DNA of 14,331 nucleotides from Thermomicrobiaceae bacterium (GCA_007122555.1 SKTL01000507.1:1-14331), one strand, 5' to 3'. Positions 1 to 7,792 are shown, counted from the stretch's first letter. Notes: a model not told the origin generated them from the letters alone. Numbers and translations: made by a program.

Positions 1-489
1 AAATACGGACTGACCGGTTGCCCGAGCACGTTGATCGTGATTCCAAGCCTGGCGACCGCAGATTTCCTGGTCGAGATCGAGGCGATCGCGGTGCTCAGCC
101 CGGATAAGCGAGTCATCAGGCCAGACGGTGTTCATGACGTTTCCGGGCGGTACGAGCATGCGATTGTCGCCGGGGACACCGTCTACATGGCCGGACAGAT
201 TGCGCTGTCCCCAGACGGAGACCTCGTCGGACCCGGTGACGTCGAGGCGCAGGCCCGCCAACTCTACACAAACATGGAACGCGTTCTCTCCGCCTCGGGC
301 GCTTCGTTCGACGATCTCGTCTCCACGACCGTTTACCTGACCAATCTGCAGCACCGCGAGGGCCATAACAAGGTGCGAGGAGAGCTTGGGATCACCACGC
401 CGGCCAACACGTCCATTGTCATCACGTCGCTCGCCCAACCGGAATTCCTCCTCGAGGTTGAAGGCATCGCAGTTATCGGCGATCGTTAA
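1..489 (+). CDS. Tandem RidA-like (YjgF/YER057c/UK114) protein, 5' end missing
   Basis: The frame is open from base 1, so the start lies outside the window. The first 32 visible residues are the C-terminal end of one RidA domain (strand and helix ending in FLVEIEAIAV). A complete second RidA domain follows, from about residue 37 to the stop, and ends in the parallel motif FLLEVEGIAV. The protein is therefore a two-domain RidA fusion rather than the usual single domain of about 130 residues. RidA proteins hydrolyse reactive enamines/imines using a conserved Arg in a P-A-R-S type motif. Here that position is Asn in domain 2 (PANTS) and Ser in domain 1 (CPSTL), as in Rid subgroups not expected to be imine deaminases. 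An internal TTG at base 31 would give a false short protein, because it lies inside the first domain. A strong hairpin follows the stop. Fold is confident; substrate unknown. Confidence 0.88.
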   Translation, partial: KYGLTGCPSTLIVIPSLATADFLVEIEAIAVLSPDKRVIRPDGVHDVSGRYEHAIVAGDTVYMAGQIALSPDGDLVGPGDVEAQARQLYTNMERVLSASGASFDDLVSTTVYLTNLQHREGHNKVRGELGITTPANTSIVITSLAQPEFLLEVEGIAVIGDR

Positions 490-518
490 CCCTGACTCCA
501 CATCCCGATTTCTGATGA

Positions 519-544
519 ACAGGAGGCCCGTCCGGGCCTCCTGT
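519..544 (+). terminator. Intrinsic terminator-like hairpin after the RidA gene
   Basis: A perfect 11-bp stem (ACAGGAGGCCC with its complement) closes a GTCC loop 30 bases after the RidA stop codon. The downstream sequence is only moderately T-rich, with no immediate T run, so termination efficiency is uncertain. It separates the RidA gene from the secreted beta-helix gene. Confidence 0.7.
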
Positions 545-821
545 CCGTTGATATCAGTATTTGCGCTTGTTTCTTGATCTTGTGGCGTCCCTGACGTTGC
601 GCCAGAAGGACGTGCATAGCTGGAAACTGCGCATACGAAAGAGTGTCCTACTGTTGCGTTCACATGTGAAGGCGTGATAGTGTGTTTACAAGTAATTGTC
701 CAACTGGCTCGACATGGCTATCCGGACTGGTTTCGGGGCCCCATTGGCGCTGTCCGATGGCGTGATGGAGCTTTCGACTCCGGAGTTCAGAAGCTTTAGC
801 CGGGGAAAGGGAGAGCGCGTA
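545..821 (+). other. Intergenic leader upstream of the large secreted protein
   Basis: No gene is supported here. The reading frame of the downstream gene stays open back to a TTG at 696 and an ATG at 714, but neither has a ribosome binding site. The stretch after 714 does not look like an export signal, whereas the ATG at 822 is followed at once by one. I therefore treat 545-821 as promoter and 5' leader. Confidence 0.5.
654..683 (+). promoter_or_regulatory. Possible weak promoter with a 12-bp palindrome in its spacer
   Basis: TTGCGT (654-659) and TAGTGT (678-683), 18 bases apart, are a poor but possible -35/-10 pair. The perfect palindrome TTCACATGTGAA (659-670) sits between them, where a repressor could act. 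A 12-bp palindrome is expected a few times by chance in a window this size, so this is suggestive only. Confidence 0.22.
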
Positions 822-3800
822 ATGATTGCGCATCGAGCGGGAGTTCGGAGGACTCCGCGCGGATTGCTGACGGCAGGCGTCGCCGGACTCATCGCCATAA
901 TCGCGGTTGCCGCCAGCACGCAAGCGTCGGACACTGCGGACTTTCAACAGGTCCAGGCCAACACACCCCAACAGCTTGTTTCCGCGATTGAGGACGCCAA
1001 TGCTGATTCCAGCACCGCGGTGCAGATCGAGTTGCAGGCGGGGGCCAGCTACGAGTTCACGAGTTCCTACGTCGGGACGTCAACAGCGTTGCCTCCAATA
1101 GCCAGTGAGATAACTATCATCGGGAACGGGGCGACCATTTCCCGCGGGGTTCTCCGGGAGGGGATTCTCTTCCGCCTGTTTGAAGTGGACCAGGGCGGAG
1201 ATCTCGAACTCCAGAACGTAACCGTCACCAATGGACGGGTAGCCGGCAACGGAGGCGGTATCCTGAACAGGGGCTCACTGAGCGTTGTCGACAGTGAGGT
1301 TTCCGGCAATGAGGTTATTCCGGATGATGGGGTCTCACTGGGCGGCGGAATCGCCGGGGATTTACGCTCCACTACAGCGATTTCGGACAGTCTCATCGAG
1401 GACAATACCGCCACCGATGGACGCGGTGGAGGAATCCACATCAGTGGGTTGCCGGACATTCCGACTCAAGCCAGCCTGACCGATAGCACAGTGCGCAGCA
1501 ATCGCGCTCACGTGCACGGTGGCGGAATCAGTCTCTGGGCAGAACTGCATGTGAACAACTCCACCGTCGAACAGAACCAGGCCGGAGAGAGCGGAGGCGG
1601 AATCTCTCTGGAGCTCGACGCCTGGCTGGACATGGTCGACTCGGGGATTTACGGGAACACTGCCGGCGAGAATGGCGGCGGAATCGCCGGATTGGAAGTG
1701 TCAGACAGCGCCGATTCGTTCATTGAGCTGTTTGGAGTCGAGATCGACAACAACCATGCCGGTGAACCCGGCGGGGGTATCTACAGCGATGGGCAGCTTG
1801 TCGCCGCCCAATCGAAGATTTCAAACAACACTGCAGCCAGTGGTGGTGGAATCTTCGCCAGGCCTGTCAACGCCGAACCCATGTTCGATGACATTCACGT
1901 TGAGCTCGTTGAAGTTGAACTCAGCGGAAACAGCGCGACGCTAGATCCGGGAGGAATGGGCGGTGGATTGAGCATTTCTCTTGGCGGCGTCCAGATCTCT
2001 GATTCGCACGTCTTTGACAATTCAGCTGAGCGTTATGGGGGCGGGTTGATGTTTGGAGCTGGGACACATTGTTTGCTCGAGACCAGCACGATCAGAGAGA
2101 ACTCCGGCAACCATGGCGGCGGCATTCATGTTGGTGGCAATCATGCGCAATGGTCTGACATGACATTCGAAAACATCACCGTTCACGGAAACGACGCGAG
2201 CAACGTCGCGGGAGGTATTTTCGTCTTCATCTTCGCGAGCCTGGAGCTGAACCATGTGACCGTGACCGGAAACTCGAGTACCATATTCGGTGGGGGCGGC
2301 CTCTCCAAGACTCAGTTGAACGAGACGGATACGACGACCGTCTCCATCGGCAATAGCGTTGTTGCCCAGAACTCCTCCACACAAACCAGCATTGACGATG
2401 TTCGGATCGCCGTTGACGGGGCTCTGATCGACAATGGCCACAATCTTGTTGGTGACGGAACCGGCGCCGAGGACGATCTGCTCGACGGCGTCAACGGAAA
2501 TCAGGTTGGGACGGCCGAGGATCCGCTCGACCCGGAACTCGGGCCATTGCAGGACAACGGCGGCTCAACGCTGACGAGATTGCCGGAAGTCGGCAGCCCG
2601 TTGATTGATGCGGCGGACCCGGCAAATGCGCCGAATGCCGATCAGCGGGGCGTCAACCGTCCCATCGGTGACGGTCCGGATATCGGGTCTGTCGAGCGTG
2701 ATACGACCGGGGACCCGGCTCCGCCGCCGCCGCCGGACGACGATGACGACACGGATTCGCCAGGCCTCTTCAACCTGCCGGACAACATCTCGGTCGAGGC
2801 AATGTCCGCGGCCGGGGCGATCGTAGATTACCCGGCTCCCACCGCGAATGACATAGATGGTAGCTCGCTCGAGGTCACCTGCGAACCGGCGCCAGGTTCC
2901 TGGTTCCCGGTTGGACAGACTGCCGTCCAGTGCTCCGCTACTGATTCCGACGGCCAGACACACTCCGGCGGATTCCAGGTCAGCGTGGGCGAATTCGATT
3001 CGCTGGACATCTCACACGCAGACCATATCTCAAACCAGTTTTTCGAACGCAACTGGCGTCGCACCGACTCCGTCGTGCGCGATGGTCACGCCTCGCGAAC
3101 CTGGATGTGGAGCCCCGGCCCGTTCACCGACAGTATGTGGGAGCCGTACGCAACCCCCGGCGGGAACGAAGCGGCCCTCCTGGACCAGATACCCGAGACT
3201 GAACGGGAAGTGATCTACTTCGACAAGGCTCGGATGGAGATCAACGATCCCGACGGCGACCCGGACTCCCTCTGGTACGTCACCAACGGCCTGCTGGTGG
3301 TGGAGATGATCACCGGGGAGCGCCAGTTCGGCGACGACCTGTTCATCCAGTACGAACCGTCCCACGCCAACGTTGCCGGCGACGGGGACGGCCTCACGGG
3401 ACCAACCTACGCTGCGATGGCTGACCTGATGGACGCGCCGCCGCAAACGACCGGAACGCTCCTGACTCAGGAAGTGGATCGCTACGGAAACGTCACCGAC
3501 GACGCTTCCTGGGGAGCTCACAATGTTCATATCGCCTTCGAAGACGATGTGACCGGTCACGGCATCGCCGAGCCGTTCTGGGACTTCATGAACTCCCATG
3601 GACTGGTCGAGGAAGATGGCCAGCTCGTTGAGGATGCGCTGTTCGAGAACCCGTTCTACGCGACCGGCCGTCCAGTCACCGGCGCCTACTGGGCGGAAGT
3701 CCAGGTTGGCGGCGAACCGCGCGATGTGCTGACCCAGTGTCTCGAGCGGCGTTGCCTGACCTACACGCCCGGTAATCCGGAGGGCTTCGTGGTTGAGGCC

Positions 3801-3854
3801 GGAAACGTCGGACAGCACTACTACGACTGGCGCTATATCCAGGCTCCGGACTAG
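822..3854 (+). CDS. Large secreted beta-helix protein with choice-of-anchor-Q-like, HYR-like and two-lobed C-terminal domains
   Basis: A 1010-residue exported protein. The ATG at 822 is chosen because a purine-rich GGGAAAGGGAGAG lies just upstream and a signal peptide follows at once (basic MIAHRAGVRRTPR, then a hydrophobic core, cleavage probably near STQA/SD). Residues about 140-490 carry some 13 GGG[IL]-type repeats at 20-40 residue spacing with N-T/S turns, typical of right-handed beta-helix surface proteins of the polymorphic outer membrane protein repeat type. Residues about 540-626 match the choice-of-anchor Q pattern (LGPLQDNGGS, SPLIDAAD, DQRGV, DIGSVE). A Pro6/Asp5 linker leads to a HYR-like module (about 650-725). 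The last 270 residues form a domain shared with the next gene, with RTWMW, MEINDP, NPFYATG and ERRCLTYTP blocks. The role is probably in surface adhesion or cell-envelope interaction; there is no catalytic evidence. A terminator follows. Confidence 0.85.
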   Translation: MIAHRAGVRRTPRGLLTAGVAGLIAIIAVAASTQASDTADFQQVQANTPQQLVSAIEDANADSSTAVQIELQAGASYEFTSSYVGTSTALPPIASEITIIGNGATISRGVLREGILFRLFEVDQGGDLELQNVTVTNGRVAGNGGGILNRGSLSVVDSEVSGNEVIPDDGVSLGGGIAGDLRSTTAISDSLIEDNTATDGRGGGIHISGLPDIPTQASLTDSTVRSNRAHVHGGGISLWAELHVNNSTVEQNQAGESGGGISLELDAWLDMVDSGIYGNTAGENGGGIAGLEVSDSADSFIELFGVEIDNNHAGEPGGGIYSDGQLVAAQSKISNNTAASGGGIFARPVNAEPMFDDIHVELVEVELSGNSATLDPGGMGGGLSISLGGVQISDSHVFDNSAERYGGGLMFGAGTHCLLETSTIRENSGNHGGGIHVGGNHAQWSDMTFENITVHGNDASNVAGGIFVFIFASLELNHVTVTGNSSTIFGGGGLSKTQLNETDTTTVSIGNSVVAQNSSTQTSIDDVRIAVDGALIDNGHNLVGDGTGAEDDLLDGVNGNQVGTAEDPLDPELGPLQDNGGSTLTRLPEVGSPLIDAADPANAPNADQRGVNRPIGDGPDIGSVERDTTGDPAPPPPPDDDDDTDSPGLFNLPDNISVEAMSAAGAIVDYPAPTANDIDGSSLEVTCEPAPGSWFPVGQTAVQCSATDSDGQTHSGGFQVSVGEFDSLDISHADHISNQFFERNWRRTDSVVRDGHASRTWMWSPGPFTDSMWEPYATPGGNEAALLDQIPETEREVIYFDKARMEINDPDGDPDSLWYVTNGLLVVEMITGERQFGDDLFIQYEPSHANVAGDGDGLTGPTYAAMADLMDAPPQTTGTLLTQEVDRYGNVTDDASWGAHNVHIAFEDDVTGHGIAEPFWDFMNSHGLVEEDGQLVEDALFENPFYATGRPVTGAYWAEVQVGGEPRDVLTQCLERRCLTYTPGNPEGFVVEAGNVGQHYYDWRYIQAPD

Positions 3855-3910
3855 CGAAAGTGCGTATCTGAACTCGGTCCCGGCGATGGCCGGTTAAGGA
3901 GTTTCGTAAT

Positions 3911-3941
3911 GCACGCGCGGCGGTTCAACCGCCGCGCGTGC
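3911..3941 (+). terminator. Strong GC-rich terminator hairpin
   Basis: A perfect 13-bp stem (GCACGCGCGGCGG and its complement) with a TTCAA loop, followed by GGTTTCTC, lies 57 bases after the stop of the beta-helix gene. It isolates that gene from the next one, so the two related secreted proteins are probably separate transcription units. Confidence 0.8.
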
Positions 3942-4096
3942 GGTTTCTCATGTCTACCTCACTGATCAGTAACACGACTCGGGGTCAATGCGTCGTGAAT
4001 GTCCGGAAAGCGATGTTAAACCATCACTTTCTCGTTGCACTCAACGCAGAACGCGTGATGTTCGAACGTGCATACCTGTGAAGGAGGTTTGACGCA

Positions 4097-5401
4097 ATGA
4101 AGACACTGATGCGACGACCGATTGCGATTCTGCTGGCGCTCGGACTGACGGTATCCGCCGTTGCACCGCTGGCTGCTCAGGAGGATAACGACCGTTTCTT
4201 CGCGAACCAGTCCTTTGAAGAACGCTGGGAGCGGACTGATCGCCCGGTCGATGAAGGCGCGATCCACCGCACCTGGATGTGGGGACCGAGCCCGAACTCC
4301 GACACCCTTTTGGAGGACTATGCCGACGCCCCGGACGGCGTCCGGCAGGTGCAGTACTTCGACAAGTCCCGGATGGAAATCAATGATCCGACCGCTGACC
4401 CGGGCGACGTCTGGCAGGTGACAAACGGACTGCTGGTCGTTGAGATGGTCGAAGGAAAGATCCAGGTCGGTGATGACGAGTTTGACGAGTCGCCAGATCC
4501 GGCGAATATCCCGATTGCCGGTGACGTCGATGTCATCCCGGGGATGACCTACGCCAAGATCAATGAACTCGATCTCCGGCTTATCGGCGGCCGCGAAGAA
4601 GGAACGCTGATCAACGAGGCCGTCCGGGAAGATGACGTGGTGGTGGACGACCAGTACGACGAATATGGCGTAACCGCGATGCACCATGTGGATCTGGATG
4701 GCGTCGACAACACGGTCGCTTCCCCGTTCTGGGGCTTCATGAATGAACAGGGACTGATCTATCAGGACGGCGACTACGTCACTGACGATCTGTTCCAGAA
4801 CCCGTTCTACGCAACCGGCTATCCGATCACGGAGGCGTACTGGGCGACGGTGCTCGTCGACGATGATCCGACCGACGTCCTGTGGCAGTGCTTCGAGCGC
4901 CGCTGCCTGACCTATACGCCGGAGAACCCGGACGGATGGCAGGTCGAATCGGGCAATGTCGGGCTGCACTATGAGCTGTGGAGATATGGCGACGAAGGCC
5001 ACGCGATGCAGGACATTCACGTCGGGCTCTATGCGCCGGGTGATGACGGTCAGCAGGGCTGGGCATTCGGCTGCAATGACAGCCTGGTGACGGTCGATAC
5101 GCAGGTTCAGCAGCAGGTGACGCCGGAAAATGATGTCCGGATCGCGCTGCAGAAGATGTTCTCGTACGAGCACGACGCGCTTTCGAACCACTTTGCGGAC
5201 GTCCCGATCTTCGTCCATACGGTGGGTGTTTCGGACGGCGTCGCCAACATCTGGCTGGTCGGTGAATCCGGGCTCGCCGGCGTGTGCGACGACCCGCGCT
5301 TCGTCGAGCAGATCAATGCCACGGCGATGCAGTTCGACGAGGTCAACCACGTCAACATCTATCTGAACGGCGAGGAGTTCGAGATGGGTGCGTACGAGTA
5401 A
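4097..5401 (+). CDS. Secreted protein: two-lobed Trp/Cys domain plus GerMN-like domain
   Basis: A 434-residue protein. An excellent AAGGAGGT ribosome binding site 8 bases upstream fixes the start. A signal peptide (MKTLMRRP, hydrophobic core, cleavage probably near PLAA/QE) exports it. Residues about 34-298 repeat the C-terminal domain of the preceding large protein with the same blocks: RTWMW (58-62), MEINDP (93-98), VTNGLLVVEM (108-117), NPFYATGYPIT (235-245), and QCFERRCLTYTP (264-275) with paired Cys265 and Cys270. I associate this domain with secreted Chloroflexota proteins; its function is unknown to me. Residues about 306-426 resemble a GerMN (spore germination protein M-type) domain: a run ending GVSDGVANIWL, then a helix over 400-412 and a final VNIYLNGEEF. 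Cys326 and Cys397 could form a disulfide. Extracytoplasmic; the role is unknown, perhaps envelope or wall binding. Confidence 0.82.
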   Translation: MKTLMRRPIAILLALGLTVSAVAPLAAQEDNDRFFANQSFEERWERTDRPVDEGAIHRTWMWGPSPNSDTLLEDYADAPDGVRQVQYFDKSRMEINDPTADPGDVWQVTNGLLVVEMVEGKIQVGDDEFDESPDPANIPIAGDVDVIPGMTYAKINELDLRLIGGREEGTLINEAVREDDVVVDDQYDEYGVTAMHHVDLDGVDNTVASPFWGFMNEQGLIYQDGDYVTDDLFQNPFYATGYPITEAYWATVLVDDDPTDVLWQCFERRCLTYTPENPDGWQVESGNVGLHYELWRYGDEGHAMQDIHVGLYAPGDDGQQGWAFGCNDSLVTVDTQVQQQVTPENDVRIALQKMFSYEHDALSNHFADVPIFVHTVGVSDGVANIWLVGESGLAGVCDDPRFVEQINATAMQFDEVNHVNIYLNGEEFEMGAYE

Positions 5402-5441
5402 GGCAAGAGGCACGTTTCAGTTTGACTTGTTCGCACGCAAG

Positions 5442-5469
5442 CACGGCCACTCCCGAAGGAGTGGCCGTG
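5442..5469 (+). terminator. Terminator hairpin between convergent genes
   Basis: A perfect 12-bp stem (CACGGCCACTCC and its complement) with a stable CGAA tetraloop is followed by TCTTTGCTCC. It lies 40 bases after the GerMN-like gene and 35 bases beyond the end of the convergent lipoprotein gene, so it may serve both strands. Confidence 0.78.
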
Positions 5470-5503
5470 TCTTTGCTCCGAATTCCGGATTGTTCGCGAA
5501 CGC

Positions 5504-6088
5504 CTACTGACAGGTCGCTTCCGGGATCAGCTTGTTTCCCTCGCCGTTCTCGGAACGCGCCGAGGTTAGCATCAAGGACCCATCGACCGAACCGGTGGCA
5601 ATCGAACCGTCCTGACTCTGGGTGATCCCTGTCAGGCTCCCGCCGGTTTCATCGCCGATCATGCCGAGCGGCATATCCGTCTCTGGATCGTAGATCTCGG
5701 CGACCATATCCATCGCCATGGCCTCGAACCCACCTCCGGCGAGGGCGATTCCGGTTGAGAAGATGTTATCCCGGTCGAACATTCCTTCAACAATCACCAT
5801 ATCCAGCGGCTCGTCACAGCCGATCTCCCTGGATCCGACTGGAATGCCAGCCTGCTGCAACTGCGTCAGGGTGACCGTCTCCGAAGCGTAGACGCTGAGT
5901 TCGGATGACGCGTCACTCAGCCGGGCGAGCGTGTCATCAACGCGTGACGAGAGACGCTCACTCTCCGACTCGCCGAATACGCCCGTGACGCGATCCGCAG
6001 CGGAATCAACTCGGTCCCCGCAGGCAGCCGCTGCAATCATTAACGTGAGACCGAGAGCCAGAAGTTTGAATGCCTGTCTGATGCGCAT
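5504..6088 (-). CDS. Predicted lipoprotein, family not recognised
   Basis: A 194-residue protein. The frame opens at a TTG at 6115, but the ATG at 6088 is preferred: it has GAAAAGGA 8 bases upstream and begins a clean signal peptide (MRIRQAFK, then a hydrophobic stretch). Cys23 follows I-A-A-A-A, an acceptable though not ideal lipobox (Ala at -3 instead of Leu), so it is probably lipid-anchored on the outer face of the membrane. Residues about 25-72 are polar and helix-prone, possibly a short coiled coil. The rest is rich in Gly, Asp and Met with short beta-prone runs (for example FDRDNIFSTGIALAGGG). Cys91 and Cys193 could form a disulfide. I recognise no family or active site. It is transcribed away from the nitrite reductase gene and toward the GerMN-like gene; no functional link can be drawn. 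Confidence 0.75.
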   Translation of the reverse strand: MRIRQAFKLLALGLTLMIAAAACGDRVDSAADRVTGVFGESESERLSSRVDDTLARLSDASSELSVYASETVTLTQLQQAGIPVGSREIGCDEPLDMVIVEGMFDRDNIFSTGIALAGGGFEAMAMDMVAEIYDPETDMPLGMIGDETGGSLTGITQSQDGSIATGSVDGSLMLTSARSENGEGNKLIPEATCQ

Positions 6089-6190
6089 GAACCCGGTCCT
6101 TTTCTGAACAATCAATCGAGTACTTCACTAAGCCTAACCGCATTCGCGGCGCCGTACCACTCCTCTGGCGTTCTAGCTTGCCCGAAATGT

Positions 6191-6226
6191 GACAGCCATC
6201 GCTGTCTGCCTATCCCGCCGGGTAGG
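6191..6226. promoter_or_regulatory. Paired hairpins in the divergent promoter region upstream of nirK
   Basis: Two adjacent inverted repeats sit between the divergent lipoprotein and nitrite reductase genes: GACAGC-CATC-GCTGTC (6191-6206) and CCTATCC-CGCC-GGGTAGG (6209-6226, one G-T pair). The CTACCC motif recurs at 6234-6239 and 6255-6260. They may be operators or leader structure. A weak TTGGCA (6273-6278) and TATTCT (6294-6299), 15 bases apart, is the only promoter-like pair I see for nirK. Confidence 0.3.
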
Positions 6227-6367
6227 CCGCGAACTACCCCGCTTCCGCAAAAAGACTACCCTCCGAGACGTGTTGGCAAATCCGCCGGAGAACTATTCTT
6301 GAGTCAACGAAAACACAAGAGCGCCAACCGATTGGTTACGCCACGCCAATTCTGGAGGAGGAATCAA

Positions 6368-7495
6368 ATGACCGAGATGTTGAACGAAGGACTTTCACGA
6401 CGTGGTTTTGTCAAGCGAGCCGCAGCCCTGGGGCTGGCGATTCCGACGATTGGCGCCTTGCTCAGCGCCTGCAACGACGATGATGAAGAGAATGGGGCCG
6501 CATCGGCCGCCGCGGACAGTGATGATCACGAGGGCGATGACCACCCGGCGAGCAGCGAAGACGATGACGGCCCGTCAGCGGATGCGGTTCGCATCGCCAA
6601 GGATCCGACCGATATTCCAGGACCGATCAACCGCAGCACACCAGAGCACGTCGTCGTTGAGCTGGAGACGGTTGAGCTCGACGGTTGGATAGACGAAGAG
6701 ACGAGTTTCAAGTTCTGGACGTTCAACGGCACGGTCCCGGGACCGATGGTCCGGGTGCGTGAGGGTGATACGGTCGAGATTCAGCTGACGAACAATTCTG
6801 ACAACCAGCACCCGCACAATATTGACCTGCACTCGGTGCTCGGTCCCGGCGGCGGCGCTGAAGCGACGACGGTTTCACCGGGCGAGACGCGCGGCTTCGA
6901 GTTCAAGGCATTGCACCCCGGTGTGTACGTCTATCACTGCGCGGTGCCGCACATTCCGACTCATGTCGGGCACGGTATGTACGGGCTGATCGTGGTTGAG
7001 CCGGAAGCTGGGCTGCCGGACGTCGACAAAGAGTTCTATATCATGCAGGGCGAGTTCTATGTCAACCAGCGACCGAACCAGGGCGGTCACGCGAACTGGG
7101 ATGGTGACGCCCAGTGGCGAGAGCAGCCGAACTATGTGGTGTTCAATGGGCAGTTTCAGGCCATCACCGGCGATCACGCCATGCACGCCCAGGTAGGAGA
7201 TCGCGTCCGGATGTTCGTGGGTAACGGCGGCCCGAACCTGGTGTCATCGTTCCACGTTATCGGCGGGATCATCGATGTCCTTCACCGGGAAGGTCAGGCG
7301 GAAGCAACGCACAACGTCGAGACGACGCTCATCCCGGCTGGCGGATCGTCCTGGATGGAATTCGACTTCGATGTTCCCGGCAACTACATTCTGGTCGATC
7401 ACTCGCTCGGGCGGGCAATCGATAAGGGCGCTATCGCGATTCTGACTGTTGAAGGTGACGACAACCCGGAAATCTTCAACCCGCTCGACGACTAA
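6368..7495 (+). CDS. nirK: Copper-containing nitrite reductase (NirK type), Tat-exported lipoprotein
   Basis: A 375-residue two-cupredoxin-domain protein that reduces nitrite to nitric oxide. The ATG at 6368 is chosen over a TTG at 6299 because GGAGGAGG lies 6 bases upstream and a Tat signal begins there: S-R-R-G-F-V-K (10-16), a hydrophobic segment, then lipobox L-S-A-C with Cys35. A very acidic spacer (about 36-75) follows. Aligned by eye with Alcaligenes NirK, all copper ligands are present: type 1 His150, Cys191, His199, Met204; type 2 His155, His190, His345. The catalytic second-sphere Asp153 (HNIDLH) and His296 (FHVIGG) are also kept. NirK enzymes work as trimers outside the cytoplasmic membrane; lipid anchoring suits a cell without a conventional periplasm. 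It leads the copper gene group. A laccase-like multicopper oxidase is less likely, as the trinuclear-site motifs are absent. Confidence 0.93.
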   Translation: MTEMLNEGLSRRGFVKRAAALGLAIPTIGALLSACNDDDEENGAASAAADSDDHEGDDHPASSEDDDGPSADAVRIAKDPTDIPGPINRSTPEHVVVELETVELDGWIDEETSFKFWTFNGTVPGPMVRVREGDTVEIQLTNNSDNQHPHNIDLHSVLGPGGGAEATTVSPGETRGFEFKALHPGVYVYHCAVPHIPTHVGHGMYGLIVVEPEAGLPDVDKEFYIMQGEFYVNQRPNQGGHANWDGDAQWREQPNYVVFNGQFQAITGDHAMHAQVGDRVRMFVGNGGPNLVSSFHVIGGIIDVLHREGQAEATHNVETTLIPAGGSSWMEFDFDVPGNYILVDHSLGRAIDKGAIAILTVEGDDNPEIFNPLDD

Positions 7496-7517
7496 ACTCG
7501 CTCAGGTCTCGCGGCGG

Positions 7518-7553
7518 ACCGGGTTCATGAGCACATGCTCCGCTGAACCCGGT
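7518..7553 (+). terminator. Terminator after nirK
   Basis: A 10-bp stem (ACCGGGTTCA and its complement) has a 16-base loop that can itself fold (GAGCA-CA-TGCTC) and is followed by TCTTTCT. It lies 22 bases after the nirK stop and suggests that nirK and the downstream sco-like gene are at least partly separate in transcription. Confidence 0.75.
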
Positions 7554-7603
7554 TCTTTCTGAGCCAGGATCCGGCGCAACTGGCGCCGATGCCGAAAGGC
7601 GGC

Positions 7604-7771
7604 ATGCACGATGACACGCAATCAACAAACGTTCCGACATGGTATTTACGGAATTGTCCTGACCCGGACTCGTGCAGTCCGGTGTGCATCGTTGAAGAGG
7701 AGCGCCCAGACGAACGCGGGCGTCCAGAACAGCCGCACCTTGACAATGCAGAATGTGTGGGTCTCAGGTGA
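7604..7771 (+). CDS. Possible small Cys/acidic protein, doubtful
   Basis: An ATG at 7604 with AAAGG a few bases upstream opens a 55-codon frame ending 21 bases before the sco-like start. The product is acidic and proline-rich with three closely spaced cysteines (NCPDPDSCSPVC) and a fourth near the end. Its composition is more protein-like than the overlapping alternative frames. It has no recognised family, and the ribosome binding site is weak. A small hairpin (7572-7588) lies just upstream. It may equally be leader sequence of the sco-like gene. Confidence 0.22.
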   Translation: MHDDTQSTNVPTWYLRNCPDPDSCSPVCIVEEERPDERGRPEQPHLDNAECVGLR

Positions 7772-7792
7772 ACACAAGCGGGGAGGTGTGCG

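Noticed and set aside
696..821. N-terminal extension of the large secreted protein from a TTG at 696 or an ATG at 714
   Set aside because: Neither start has a ribosome binding site, and the added 36-42 residues would bury the signal peptide.
3961..3970. Palindrome ACTGATCAGT upstream of the GerMN-like gene
   Set aside because: A 10-bp palindrome is common by chance, and no promoter elements surround it.
4016..5413. A 465-codon open frame on the minus strand covering the GerMN-like gene
   Set aside because: It is the antisense shadow of a GC-rich gene that has a perfect ribosome binding site, signal peptide and paralogous domain. The minus frame has no comparable support. A similar shadow covers 3030-3818, opposite the homologous domain.
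6299..6367. Extension of NirK to a TTG at 6299
   Set aside because: The ATG at 6368 has GGAGGAGG at the right spacing and starts the Tat signal.
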